From Zizania palustris (Eukaryota; Streptophyta; Magnoliopsida; Poales; Poaceae), in assembly GCA_019279435.1 (NCBI GenBank), contig JAAALK010000287.1:88245532-88309531 (forward strand): a stretch of 64,000 nucleotides of DNA, in the 5' to 3' direction. Below the pieces are notes generated by a model, which was given only the letters and a program-made list of their open reading frames with translations, was not told where the DNA came from and did not search any database. Numbering within the stretch: position 1 is the first letter of the stretch; every line of letters begins with the position of its first letter. A program made the position numbers and the translations under genes. This document shows positions 11,120 to 22,560 of the stretch, piece after piece.

Positions 11120-12376
11120 TCAGTTTTCACCATGAATACAGCAGAAAAGGGTCTGGCCCTTGCCAGCCAGTTTCCCTGGCGGCCTCCAGCCGCTGACCTT
11201 GTTTCCCAAAGGTTGTGGAGCTCTTTGGGCAAACTTCTGCGGGGGTGAAATGTTCAGAACTTCTGAACGAGGATGCTTTTGCCCCCTTCTCCTATCATGC
11301 TGAACTTTGAAGACAGGTTCCCGCGGCTGTGCCGAAGTTTTCACTTCCAATTTTACTTCCTGCAGTATGGACGGAGAAGCTGCAGTTCTCCGAAGCCAGC
11401 CCTCTTCTGACCTTGCATATTCTTCAAAATAGGACATCAGCTGAGAAACAGAAGATATGCTTTTCCAGTGGAGTTTATCAAGGAGGCCTGGATGAATGAC
11501 TCCTTCCCGCGCTGCGTCAACTACTGAAGACGTAGTTAACCCTCGGATCTGCGACTTCATATGAGCGAAGCGCTTGAAGTATTGTCTTAAGGTTTCTCGA
11601 GGGAGCTGCTTCACCTGGAAAAGACTTCCCATCGACATTGGAGGCACGAAGGTGCCTTGGAAGTTACTCACGAACTTTTTCTTCAATTGTCCCCATGAAC
11701 TGATTGATCCTGGTTTTAAAGACCAGAACCATCGCAAAGCTACTCCCTGAAGAGCTAGGGGGAAACATTTTGCCATGGTGTCCCGCACTCCTCCACTCGC
11801 TTCAATCGCCAAAGCATAAGATCGGACAAATTCTCCAGGATCTTCATCTCCGGCATACTTGCAAAGCTCCGAAGTCTTAAACTTCGGGTCGAAGCGAACT
11901 TTTTGTAGTTCAGGATGTAGCAGAGATTCGGTATCAAAGGAGGCATTCTCCAGGGCTTCAGGATAGATAGGTTCGTCGTCTTCAGGCACTTACGGAATAA
12001 CTGGGATGGCTTGAGAGCGAAGCCTATTTGTAGCTTCTTGCCGCCATCTCGCTACTTCAGCTTGGAGACTGGCCATTTGAGTGGCAATATCACCAAGATT
12101 GTCTTCATCTCCTCCGGAAGGATCTTCCGGGTCTTGAGAACTGTAAGGATCAGTTCGGAGTGGAACTTGAGGTGGAAGAGGAACTCCGGGCAGTCGAAGT
12201 ATAGATGGAGTTGGTGGAGGAACTCCGTATGCTGGAGGAATAGGAATCCCTTCGAGAGTTTGAGGTGGAAGAAATGTCGAAGGTCCTCCGACCTCAACTG
12301 TGTCTGGAGATATCACTCCGGAGGTCCGAGGGGACCTCCGAACAGGGTTACCAGTTGCGCTCCGCTTAGGAGGCAT
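11120..12376 (-). pseudogene. gag: Element A gag
   Basis: Capsid precursor. The start chosen is the ATG at 12376 (MPPKRSATG), conserved as MPPKRS/MPPRRS in B, C, D and E; an upstream ATG at 12409 is not conserved. Order: a Pro/Ser-rich N-terminus, coiled segment (MASLQAEVARWRQEA), retrotransposon gag core (RWFWSLKPGSISSWGQLKKKF, FKRFAHMKSQI) and a CHHC knuckle (CCIHGENRSHATDAC). GAA to TAA at 11990-11992 splits it and CGA to TGA at 11120-11122 falls inside the knuckle. Gag and protease share a frame, so the ancestral element probably had a single gag-pol reading frame. Confidence 0.85.
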
Positions 12377-12419
12377 GGTGTGAGAAGTTGGTAGAGAACG
12401 AAGTTTCATGGACTAAGTT

Positions 12420-12436
12420 CCCCATGGATGGCGCCA
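12420..12436 (-). promoter_or_regulatory. Element A primer binding site
   Basis: Two bases inside the 5' LTR, the minus strand reads TGGCGCCATCCATGGGG. PBSs begin with TGG, complementary to the tRNA CCA tail. The TGGCGCC start fits tRNAs such as Asp or Lys; which one cannot be decided by eye. Confidence 0.75.
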
Positions 12437-12438
12437 AC

Positions 12439-12933
12439 TGTTGGCGTAAAAGATTACGCTAACAGGTTTCTGAAGATTAGAAACTAACAAACGGAGTGTT
12501 TGCGAAGGAAACTATTCCAAGCCTCCAAAAGGATAATAACTTAGAATAGTTTAGAAGTGTATATTGAATAACTTGTATTCAGTCCCCATTACAGGGTAAA
12601 ACGGGGGGTATTTATAGGCCCAAACATTAAGGAAAAGACCTTTTTACCCCTCTATTACAACCGACATAGTGGAAACTATTCGGTACTCTTAATAGGGCTA
12701 AAATGGTAAAAGACTAATCTAGTTAGAAAGAAGATAAATCTTCCATCTTAGCTGGCAAAGAGGTTCCTGGAAGAGTCTATGTTCGAAGATGTACTCCGAA
12801 CTAGAGCCCGTCATCATACTTCGAACTTGACTGGATGCATCTCCAAAATTATATAGCAGACATCTTCATCTTAATCACCAGTCTTTATCTTGTTGCTACG
12901 ATAATCTTGAAGACGGAATATTTTCCCCCAACA
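12439..12933 (-). repeat. Element A 5' LTR (495 bp)
   Basis: Begins TGTTGGCGTAAAAGATTACG and ends TATTTTCCCCCAACA on the plus strand, with TG...CA ends. A minus-strand TATAAATA (12609-12616) is the likely gag-pol promoter. It is the same family as 23903-24397, 27049-27540, 28298-28792 and 39191-39685. Confidence 0.93.
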
Positions 12934-13559
12934 CCAGGATATCAAGGTTTTAATCTAGGTTTTTTGTGTCTTCATGGAGAATTCCTGTATGAATATTTGA
13001 GAGGCATCTGGTACACTTGATATTGGAAATAAAGTGAAATTTTCGTATGATTAAGTGTGGTAATCTTGTTCTTTTGAGTTTATTCGGTATTTGTATCTCT
13101 TGCTTTTGGTTTTAGATTAAATCATTGGTTCTAGGTTTATTGTTTATTTGATTTGGTTAAAACCTGTCTAAGACATCATAGTACTGATCTGGAAAGTTTA
13201 GTCCATAAATTCCATGCGGTTTCTCATTAATTTAGTAATTAGGGCTTAATCAATTTCCGTCACAATTTTGATAAGCACTTTTGTTTCGTTAATATCGTTT
13301 GATCCAGAAGTACGATCAATGTGATTCCAGTTGAGTTAATTCACAGATTGTATCTACTTTGTTCTGTCAAAATTTCAGATCGATCGGAATTACAGATTTT
13401 AATCGATAACACTTTTAGTGAAAAAACGGAGTTTTGTCCAGAACTGAAAACGGAATTAATTTGAGGTCTTGTAATCAGAGGTTTAGTGTTTAAATTTTTT
13501 ATCTTCCGCAATCATACACCCTCTTATGATTGCCTATCTTAGTGTGAATCTATTCTACA
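12934..13559 (+). repeat. Copia element G: remaining part of 5' LTR
   Basis: A T-rich 0.63-kb stretch ending in TATTCTACA two bases before a methionine-tRNA-type primer site, then a copia gag start. Its left part is missing because element A lies there. No coding sequence is seen in it. Confidence 0.65.
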
Positions 13560-13561
13560 AG

Positions 13562-13573
13562 TGGTATCAAAGC
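13562..13573 (+). promoter_or_regulatory. Element G primer binding site
   Basis: TGGTATCAAAGC, one base off the TGGTATCAGAGC complement of initiator methionine tRNA used by most plant copia elements. Confidence 0.8.
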
Positions 13574-13619
13574 AGGTTCTTTTTCTAATTTATTATAACG
13601 AGTATTTAGAAAAATATCA

Positions 13620-14076
13620 ATGGATATGTATTCTACAAAACCTTTTGTTTTCGATGGTGTTGATTTTCACTATTGGAAAGCAAAGATGGAATCATATATA
13701 CAAGCACAAGGCTACTTAATTTGGGATAAGGTAATTACACCATTTGATATTCCTAATCAAATTAATGAGTCAAATCAAGCAAATGTAGAGAACAACAAGG
13801 CAAAGAATTTAATTATCCAAGTTCTTGGAATGAGTGATTTTGACTGTGTTTTCCTTTACAAGTTTGCATACGAGGTATGGAAAGCTTTATGTGATTATCA
13901 TGAAGGTTCAAATATATATAGTAAAAGAAGTACGTTAAGATATATATAAGAAAGAGTACATATGCTTTGAGATGAAATCTGGTGAATCTATTGATGACTT
14001 ATTTACACAATTTAATAAGATTCTCGGTAATTTACGTGTTGTTGGAGTTACTTACACTAATTCTTCTAATGCTAGA
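13620..14076 (+). pseudogene. gag: Copia element G gag fragment
   Basis: Starts MDMYSTKPFVFDGVDFHYWK and continues as a copia capsid (UBN2/DUF4219-like). A one-base shift in the ATATATATA run near 13940 moves the frame; it resumes as CFEMKSGESIDDLFTQFNKI. The CACTA transposon interrupts it after about 150 codons and nothing of G's pol is seen beyond the insertion. Confidence 0.75.
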
Positions 14077-14345
14077 CACTACAAAAATACAAACAACTTC
14101 CGTCGGCCAAAGCCGATGGAAGATAGCCCTTTCCTGACGGAAGAAGCTAACTTCCGTCGGCAAAAGGCTCACTTCCGTCAGCATATGGCCGACAGAAGTT
14201 AGCGTGGAACTTTGCCACGTCAGCAGAGGCGCGCTAACTTCCATCGGCTTTAGCCCTAGCCAACGGAAGTTAGCCTTTCTTCCCACGTGGCAGAAAGCAG
14301 CTAACTTCCGTTGGCTATGGTCAAAGCCGACGGAAGTTAGCTGGT
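14077..14345. repeat. CACTA terminal and subterminal repeats
   Basis: After the CACTA end, the word ACTTCCGTCGGC and its complement recur in both orientations at least eight times (for example GCTAACTTCCGTCGGC and GCCGACGGAAGTTAGC). Such subterminal repeats bind the element's own DNA-binding protein in En/Spm. The arrangement could fold into hairpins. Confidence 0.8.
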
Positions 14346-14374
14346 ATTTTTTTGTTTTTCCTGGTTCCCCGATT

Positions 14375-14700
14375 CACACTCACATCCAACCACAATTTAT
14401 ATCACAATTCACATATAACATCCAAAATCGCATCTCACATCCAAAATCACATTCAAACTTCACATATAACATCCAAAATCACATCTCACATCCAAATTCA
14501 CATCACATCCAAAATCACATAACAAAACTGAATTCACATCCAAAGTCACAGTACACATCCGAATTCACATATACCATCCAAATTCACATACAAAGTCACA
14601 TAACACATCGAGATTCACATAACACATTCAAATTCATATTCAAAATGCATGTCACATCCAGATTCAATCCAAACTTCACAATACACATCCATACACACTG
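14375..14700. repeat. CACAT-rich tandem array inside the CACTA element
   Basis: Some 20 degenerate copies of a 12-22-bp unit of the form TTCACATCCAAAATCACAT. Long open frames across it are low-complexity products of the repeat and not genes. Confidence 0.75.
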
Positions 14701-14959
14701 ATCGCCCACATTTGGGTCGTGGGCGTCGCCGCTGCCTCCCGCTTCATCCACATTTTCCTCGGAGGCTCCATCATGACCGGGCGTACGGAAACTCTAAAGA
14801 AATAGAAAAAATTAGAGAACTCACTAAACTAACCTTCTAAATGCTAACTTAATTATCTTAACTAACTAAAGCAACTCAAGTAACGATATATAAGGAGGTA
14901 TCTCAGGTGTAGGAGGAGGAACAAATAGAAGTGGTGGTGGCAGGGCAGGTAGTGGTTGG

Positions 14960-15900
14960 AACAAGGACATGTCAAATCCATGCTGCTGGGCTATTTGCTA
15001 CACATGTTGTAATGCAATCAGTTAGTTCTAAACCTATTGTTGAATACTCTATAACTACAACATTGCAAACTAAACTTACTTGGATCATCGCCTGCTGTTG
15101 TGCTAAGCAGACGGTATAGTACTCTTGTTGTTGCCTTATGTGCACGTCGTGCTCCCTCGTTTTCTTCCTCAGCTGAACCACTTCTGGGTTTGATTCTGAG
15201 TGACGACAGCTAGAGCCAACTCCCACGGAGCTCTGCGACGATTGAGCTGACTTCTGAGCTCTCACCGCTCTCGAGTCAATAACTCCATTGAACATGGAGT
15301 ACCTACAACATTGAATGAGTTAGTTACCATTACAATACCATACACAAAACATTGAGAAAAACATTATCTCACCGTCCATGGCTTTTTCCACCTCCGCTGG
15401 AGTACACGGCCATTGGGTCGACAGGTTCTCTCCGCCAATCATAGTCCTCTCCATGGAGTTGAACCATGTGTTCACCATACTGCGGCTGCAAAAAACAACA
15501 TGTCCGATTAGACGGAGAAAAATGAAATGACGCAAACTCTTAACATTGCTAACATCTCACCAAATGGTCCGTGGCTGACTAGCTACACAAGACATCTGGT
15601 TGTGTAGGATCGCTTCCTTTGTGACCACACGCATAGACCTCGATGTCACTTGGCACATTGCCAGATTTAGCTTCCTGTACAGTAGATATGAGTTAGTGGC
15701 ATTACAATGTATTTATAGATAGAGTGATAGAAGGAGGTCTTAGCATGCATTTAGCGTGACAGATATGTCAATCAGCACCATATCTGTGCTTCGGATCCGT
15801 CCCACGACATTTTATTTTCTGCTCGGAAGTCTTCTTGATTGTAGCTGAAGACCAAATCTTGTAGAATTCAAATTAGGTATCCTCACGATTTGCAAACCAT
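14960..15900 (-). pseudogene. CACTA accessory protein exons (Ptta/En/Spm family)
   Basis: Several short exons on the minus strand, joined by plausible GT-AG introns, resemble the plant transposase family PF03004. From the 5' side: a KKTSEQKIKCRGTDPKHRYG piece (about 15845-15780, compare the family's K-TTGS segment), EAKSGNVPSDIEVYACGHKG (about 15680-15620), NTWFNSMERTMIGG...AEVEKAMDG (about 15470-15373, donor GTGAGA) and a Gln-rich coiled-coil end (REHDVHIRQQQEYYTV, donor GTAAGT near 15079). A TAG lies in the second piece and two in the first. The start is lost in the truncation. Exon borders are approximate. Confidence 0.55.
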
Positions 15901-15980
15901 GGAATTCTCACCTGAATAGAGATGCTAAGATTTTGTATTATATGAAATAAATCTCAAAAATCAAAGATTTTTCAAACCAG

Positions 15981-17826
15981 CAAGCCTTGAGCATGCTCCC
16001 TCTTCTAGCTCCTTTTTTGGAGCGAAGAAATGAGCTTTGGACTTTGCTCGAGCCTTTGGATCAGGCTAGTCGCGAAGTCGGGGAGACGGACTTGGTGGCC
16101 GTCTTGAGCGAGGCGGAAAGTTCGGAGCTTAACGCTGCCATGGAACGTGCAGCATACCAGGTACGAAGTATCTGCAAAACAAAGTCCAAATTTATATACA
16201 AATAATTTCTCACCTTGGTTTTTCTCTTCGCAGCAAACAGTCTTGGCCCAAGCTGCGAACATCTCAAATGAACGTGGAAGCCTTCGCCTTCGAGAGGAAA
16301 ATAAAACTCTCCAACGAAATCTTACTATCTTCGAAGGTCGGGTGGCCCACTTGGACAACATGGTTTCAACGGAGCGCAGGGCCAGACAAAGCTTGGAGGC
16401 TGCGAATAAAGAGCTCAAAGCAGAACAAATTGTGCTTCGAGCGGAAATTGAAAAGATGCGGGCGGAGCACGCTACTGCGGGGGCCGAGCTTGTTAGACTC
16501 CAAGAAGAAAAAGCCAAAGCTACGGAAGAAGCTAGCCATCTGCTCAATCAGAAGAATTCTTTAGCCACAGAGGCGGCTAGGCTCTCTGGAGTAGTAAGAG
16601 AGTTAACTTCGACAAAGGATGCCTTAATTGAAGATAAGCTGAAGTCGGAGAAGGTAGCTGCGGAGGTCATGGACCAATTGCTAGGCATTTTGGAGTACTT
16701 CGGTACTACTGGGACGTTTCCTTCGGATGACAACATCTCTCTGCTGCGACGGTTGAAGAGGATCAAAGGAGCAGCGAAGCAAATGAAGACAGCAGGCATT
16801 CGGTACGGAGAAATCTCCGGGCAAGTGGCTGCTGTCGGCATACTTCATTACTACGAAGATCTGGGCCAATCGATAACTCCGAGCGCAGGGGCGGCTCCCA
16901 TTGCCTTTGATGACAACCAGCTCCTTACTCCTTCCGAAGGTGTGGACGCTGCTTGGCAAGCCTTTCAAACTTCATGGAGAGCCGAAGGTCGCTCTGCGAT
17001 CAAGGCCTGGATTGATGAAGGGCGACGCCAGAAGCAAGCTCAGTCCCAAGCTTCGAGCAGTCAGCCCCCGCCAAACCCGCAGGTTTAGAATTATCTTAGG
17101 ATCTTCGACTATGTAAAGCATTATGCTTTTGTACATTTATGAATGAAAATTTACTTATCATGTTTTTAGGCTTTGCCTCATATGGAAGATGTCGAAGTGT
17201 TAGACGTTAACGATGAACTCCGCTTACTATGGGCTACCTTCGATATCTTAAAACTTCACAAGCGCCCTCGATTTTTAGTTCCTCGGAATAGCTTTAGAGC
17301 GATTATACCCGAAGTAAGCAAGGACATACTGTCTTGTATTAAAGAGGAAGAAAAAGAAGTTAACTTGGAAACTTCATCTTCTGAAGACATTGTATGGTCC
17401 AAAGACGAAGATGAAACTCAAGGTAAAAAGACTGAAGAACTTGGAAGCTGGGAAAGGAGCCCCGAACGGCTTCGAACTTGGGCCGAGCTTCAACAAGAAC
17501 AAAAAGACTTTAGATCTTCGAAGGGGGGTAGGAGAGTTAAACGCAAAGTTGTTAGAACTCCCGGCTCTGGAACTAGTCGTTCCAACCCTAGCTCTAGAGA
17601 TCTAAGAGGTCTTCGATTCCTTCTTGGTATAGATACTAATTTTTCACGATGTAATCATATTTGTTTGAATAATAAATATCGATTTAAAATTGTCTCCCTA
17701 TTTACTAGCCCCTCTTTGGGCGTAAGCAACTTCGAACTGTATTCAAAGATGATTAGGCGCAAAGAAAAATTTATGAGTACAATTTTTTGGGGTTCAGAGC
17801 CCCTCAGCAATTTAAAGATTGATTAA
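15981..17826 (+). pseudogene. Antisense accessory gene of element B, exons 3-5
   Basis: Partial exon 3 (15981-16160), intron 73 bp (16161-16233), exon 4 (16234-17082, 283 codons), intron 87 bp (17083-17169), exon 5 from 17170. Both introns have GT and AG ends at the same places as in A and D, and the exons have no internal stop. Exon 4 is the coiled coil; it carries extra EKAKATEEAS residues absent from A and D. The normal stop after DTNFS is CGA, so the frame continues about 60 codons to 17826. Without promoter or first exons the gene cannot work as it stands. Confidence 0.75.
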
Positions 17827-17883
17827 CATCTTATAAAATGTCTTCGACTATTTATAGTCTGAAGATTGGTAACTTAGTACCTT

Positions 17884-17901
17884 ATATATATATATATATA
17901 T
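17884..17901. repeat. (TA)9 microsatellite
   Basis: An uninterrupted TA run in the spacer of element B, at a site where A and D have no such run. Probably replication slippage after insertion. Confidence 0.9.
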
Positions 17902-18044
17902 TGAAAGAAATCACTTTGGACAACTTTCCGGACACTTTAGTGTCCCAGATGATTTGTCACTTTGGACTTTCTTAACAGACATTCGAAGCTCATGGCTCAA
18001 ACTCTGTTTTGTTTTGGCCTCCTTCGGCTCTTTTTGCGAATTCA

Positions 18045-18250
18045 GTCAAACTAGTGGTTTGGACTTCGCAGTGGTCTCTTTGGACTCTTTTTACAAATGC
18101 CTACAAGCCGGTGGCTTGGGCTCCACATCATTTGGTCTCTTTGGACTCTTTTTACGGATGTCTTCCAGCCGTTGGCTTGGACTCCGCATTCTGTGGTCTC
18201 AGGCTCTTTTACGAATGTCTTCAAGCCGGTGGCTTGGACTCTGGATTATG
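18045..18250. repeat. 61-bp tandem repeat in element B 3' region
   Basis: Four degenerate units, same family and place as in A (GGTGGCTTGGACTCC... TTTTACGGATGTCTTCCAGCC). It lies between the antisense gene end and the pol stop at 18450. Confidence 0.8.
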
Positions 18251-18449
18251 TCATCCCACCACCTTGGAAACTTCAGACCAGTGATCCGAAGTCCAAAAAT
18301 ATGATTCAAATTAATGACACTTCCCTCTCGGTCAACTCCGCTATTCCAGTGCGTCCACTTGGAAGTGGGAAGTTTATGAGGGGTAGGCATTATCTGAACC
18401 ATATGCTTTATTAATTCGGAAAGTGCTTACAAATGATTACAAGGAGCCC

Positions 18450-19450
18450 TTATGCGAAGTATCGCTTTAGGTGCTCCACATGCCATGCATGCGCTAACTC
18501 TTCACCTTCCAAATTAGCTAATTTAAAAGAAACAGGACGCCCTGAGCGAACAATTAAGTATGGACCTTCCCATTTATTTCCTAATTTTCCTAGTGCTATG
18601 ATACTTCGCAAAACGAGATGACCCGACCTAAGTTCATTAATCTTGACCTTTGGGTCGAACCAAGCCTTCGTCTGCTGCTGATACTTTGACAAATTTGCCA
18701 CAACTCGAAGTCTTGTTTCCTCTGTTAAATCTAGCGAAGCTTGTCTTTCTCCTTCTACTTCTGGTTCGGTGCTGCGAAGTGATCCTCCTTTGAGCTCTGT
18801 TGGTGTCATAGCTTCATCTCCGGATAATAGTCTGAATGGAGTGAAACCCGTGGACCTCGTTTGAGTGGTCTGAATGGACCACAAAATCTTCGGAAGTTCT
18901 TCGGTCCAGAGTCCTTTTGCCAATCCTACTATCCTTCAATTTAGCCCTGACAAAATGTTTCCATTGGCTATTTCTACAGCTCCGTTAGACTGAGGGTGTC
19001 GCACTGCAGCAAAACATAGCTGGATGCCTAGATCTTCGCAAAATTTCTTGAAAGGTTCTGCGTCGAATTTCGTTCCATTGTCAACTGTGAGTTGTCTAGG
19101 CACTCCGAACCGGCAAATGATATTCTTCCAGAAAAATTTCTGTACATTGTTCGAAGTGATAGCTATTAGGGGCTCTGCTTCGACCCACTTTGAAAAGTAT
19201 TCAATTGCTACCACTGTGAACTTCAAATTTCCTTTTGCTGTTGGGAAGGGACCAATCAGATCCATGCCCCATCTGGCCATGGGCCATACTGGAGCTATGA
19301 CTTGAAGAGCTGTCGGAGGGCGATGACTCCTTCGTCCCATCCACTAACATCCTTGGCAAGTGCGGACCAAGCTCTCCGCATCAGCTACTATTGTAGGCCA
19401 ATAAAGCCCCTGGCGAAGTGTTTTTCTTGCCAAGGCTCGAGGGGCCAGAT
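18450..19450 (-). pseudogene. pol: Element B integrase (broken)
   Basis: Integrase with first Asp (GMDLIGPF), second Asp (TVDNGTKFD) and Glu (NGAVEIAN) all kept, and the C-terminal part to the stop at 18450 after HLKRYFA. CGA to TGA at 18936-18938 and CAG to TAG at 19344-19346 (inside the zinc finger, after TCQGC) interrupt it. The frame itself is continuous. Confidence 0.82.
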
Positions 19451-21427
19451 GGCTACTGCAAAGCCCTTCATGAATTTCTCGAAGAATTTCTTGACCTTCG
19501 GCTTGAGATATACATCAGAGTAGAGGGGAACATACTCCGGCCTTGTATAAAATACCGTTGATTATTTGATAATTCCGAGTTTTAAGCTTTAACCTCGAAA
19601 GTTGTGGCCCTTCTAACATATTGCTTCTCCTTGGAACACTTCCATGATTGGACTTCGCCAATCTGTACTTGGAATGCAAAGGACTTCCGCAACAGGAAAT
19701 TGTGGCACTGAAGGTGTAGTGAGTTCTTCATAAAAAGCTTCTTCGGGTATGTCTATAGCTCCGGCTGCAGCTTTTGCTAAGATGTCAGCTTGCAGATTTT
19801 CTGATCTAGGTGTACTCCGAATGGAAATCCCTTTAAATGCTGCTTCGATTTTTCGGATTTCTTCTAAGTACTTTGCAAGATGTGGATGCCGGACTTGGAA
19901 ACTCTTGTCTACGTGCCCTGCTACAATCTAAGAATCTGTTTTAATAAGGACTCTTGTAGCCCCTAGAGCACGTGCCTTTCGAAGTCCCAATAAAATTCCT
20001 TCATACTCCGCTATATTATTGGTAGACTTAAAGTTGAGTCTTGCGGAGTACATTGCCTTTTGACCTAAAGGCGAAATTATCACAGCTCCGACACCTGCTC
20101 CAGATGCTTGGAAAGCTCAATCAGAGTAAATAGTCCAAATTTCTTCACTTGACTTCTCTGGAGCCCATGCTGCAGGAGGAGTCCACTCTGCCACGAAGTC
20201 GGCCAAAACTTGCGACTTAATTGCTGTTCTTGCCAGAAAAGATATGCCGAAGGGTGCTAACTCAATAGCCCACTTCCCAATTCTTCCAGTGGAATCCTTA
20301 CTTCTGAGCATATCTCCCAAAGGATAGCAAGTTGGTACAATGACATTATGTGCCAAGAAATAATGCCTTAGCTTCCTCGAAGCCATTATCAGAGCATAAA
20401 CGAATTTCTCAAGCTCGGAATATCTTGTTTTTGCTCCAGACAATGCTTCAGACACAGAATAAACTGGATTTTGTACCAACTTCCCGTTGAAATCAACTTC
20501 TCTGACAAGGACTGCACTGACAGCAGAGCTAGTGGCTACAAGGTAGAGGAGTAGTGTTTCGTCCGCAACAGGCACCGTGAGTGTAGCAAGGTTGCTAAGA
20601 TAATTTTTAATATCTTCGAAGCTCTTTTGACACTCTGGTGTCCATGCAAAATCTTCGGACCCTTTCAATGCTTTGAAAATAGGCAAACTTCTCTCTGCAG
20701 ACCTCACCAGAAATCTGCTAAGTGCTGCTAGATGACCGGTCAGCTTTTGCACTTGCTTTAAGTTCTCTAGGGGAGCCATCTTCTTCAACGCAGTTATTTG
20801 AGTGGGGCTAGCTTCGATCCCTCTGCTTGAAACTAGGTACCCTAACAATTTTCCAGCCTGCGCCCCGAAGATACATTTTTCGGGGTTGAGACAGATCCCA
20901 CATGCCCGAAGGCTATTGAATGTTTCTGCTAAGTCTAGGCTATGCTAGTGCTTTAAAGCACTCTTTATTACAATATCATCCATATAGGCCTCTACATTAC
21001 GACCTAATTGATGACCTAGAGCCTTAGCAATTAACCTCGAAAATGTAGCCCCGGCATTTCTTAAGCCAAAGGGCATTCTTACATAACAAAAGACTCCTGA
21101 AGGAGTTACAAAGCTTGTCTTGATTTCATCTTCGCGCTTCAACCAAATTTGATGATAGCCGGAATACGCGTCAAGGAAGCTTAATAACTCTGAACCAGTA
21201 GTGGAGTCGACCAATTGATCAATTCGGGGCATGGGGTAGGGGTCGCGGGGGCATACTTTATTCAGAGATGTAAAATCAATACACATGCGCCACTTCCTAG
21301 AAGATTTCTTCTTAACGAAGACTGGGTTGGCTAACCATTCCGTATGAGCCACTTCTCTGATAATCCCAGCCTCCAGCAACTTTTCAACTTCGTCTTTAGC
21401 AAGGACAGCTCTCTCCGCAAACATCTT
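19451..21427 (-). pseudogene. pol: Element B RT and dual RNase H (broken)
   Basis: RT with FLDAYSGYHQIW and YMDDIVIKS intact (ORF part 20945-21424), degenerate first RNase H (20117-20848), then the second RNase H. Stops: CGA to TGA at 21425, CAG to TAG at 20945, GGA to TGA at 20117 (in the SDGAF motif of the second RNase H) and CAG to TAG at 19928 (TDSQ motif). Confidence 0.85.
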
Positions 21428-22560
21428 TCAGAGTCCTTGCCTAACAGGCCGAGCCTTCGGGTTCACAAGTAGACTGTGTTCAATAATGTCCTGACTGACT
21501 CCGGTAATGTCTTCATCAGACCAAGCAAAGACATCTAAATTGTCTTCAACTACTTTCTCTAAGGAGGTAGCAACTTCCGGAGGCAAATCTTTACCAAATT
21601 GAAAAGAATATTCCTTGCCATCTTTGACAATAACCTTTGTTGCAATCTCTCCTTCAGGACTTGGTCTTGGGAAGGATCTTTTCGAGGATTCGCTAGGAGC
21701 AGAATATTTATCCGAATCATCTTGCACACTGTTCACCTGTCTCGGGTCAAGAGGAGGGCCATGACCATACTCCGCTCTTCGCGCGATGGCCTGATCTCCG
21801 AAAATAGTGAGCACTCCTGCTTGTGTCGGCATCTTCATACATAAGTAATTATGATGCGCCACAGCTCCGAATTGATTTAACATGCCTCTTCCGAAGATGA
21901 CATTATATGCATATGGAGCATCTACAACATCGAAGATTACTTCCTCTGTTCTAGCCAGTAGCCCCTCTCTGAAAGTAACTTCTAGGCCAATTTGGCCGAG
22001 GGCATCAAGAGGGGGTCCTGCAAATCCTTGCAAAGGATGGGCTGCTGGGAGAAGATGCTTTCTGGAGATGTAGAGTTGATCAAAAGCTTGGACAAAAATA
22101 ATATCTGCCGAACTCCCTCCGTCAACTAGCACTCTCCGAACCTCAGTTCCTACTATGTCGGCAGTAATGACAAGTGGGTCTGCATGTGGAAATTTAACAC
22201 GAGCTGCATCATCTGCGAAAAAGATATTGGCACATGGGACCATTTGGGCATAGCAGCTGCAGATGAAGAGGTTCCAATATGGCCCACCTCTCTGACATAT
22301 TCTCTTCTCTGCCTCTTTGACATGCTTCCGAGAGTCCCTCCTCCGGAGATGGAGAGGACAACTCTTTTTCCTCGATCTTGCCCCTCTTCTTGCTTCGGAG
22401 GTGGCATAATATTGACCACCGGAGGTCGTCTTGCCGAATCAAAGTTCTCTATCCGCGCCACAGCTTGGACAGGCTCTGGACGCATTTCAGCTGGAACTTG
22501 GTCAGTAGTGCCTCGACCCTAAGTTCTTTCCAGATATTCTCCTCTCAGAGCAAGTATAGC
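21428..22560 (-). pseudogene. pol: Element B protease and linker
   Basis: Protease active site VLVDGGSSADIIF is intact. A frameshift near 22210-22240 separates it from the upstream part (conserved SMSKRQRREYVREVGHIGTS segment). The linker to RT (WSDEDITGVSQDIIEHSLLV) is open. Confidence 0.82.

Larger units (their letters stand above)
2207..12933 (-). mobile_element. Element A: Tat-type Ty3 retrotransposon with antisense gene
   Basis: On the minus strand the order is 5' LTR (12439-12933), primer site, gag, protease, RT, two RNase H domains, integrase, a spacer with tandem repeats, an antisense gene on the plus strand, polypurine tract and the stub of the 3' LTR. An integrase-terminal pol, a second RNase H and a long 3' internal region with an antisense ORF are known marks of the plant Tat lineage. 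Most of the 3' LTR is missing, so no target duplication can be checked. It sits in the 5' LTR of copia element G on its right side. Gag-pol has several stops and frameshifts, so A is a dead copy. Confidence 0.9.
14077..15980 (-). mobile_element. Truncated CACTA (En/Spm-type) DNA transposon
   Basis: One terminus is clear: CACTACAAAAATA at 14077, with subterminal repeats after it. The coding exons read from right to left, so 14077 is the 3' end. The preceding AGA (14074-14076) may be the 3-bp target duplication. The opposite terminus is missing: at 15981 the sequence changes abruptly to the inside of element B. The transposase proper (TNPD/Transposase_21) was not seen. Confidence 0.78.

Noticed and set aside
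14375..14701. A 165-codon gene over the CACAT array
   Set aside because: The frame is open only because the repeat unit has no stop; the product is low-complexity Ser/His/Asn repeats and starts in the CACTA terminus.
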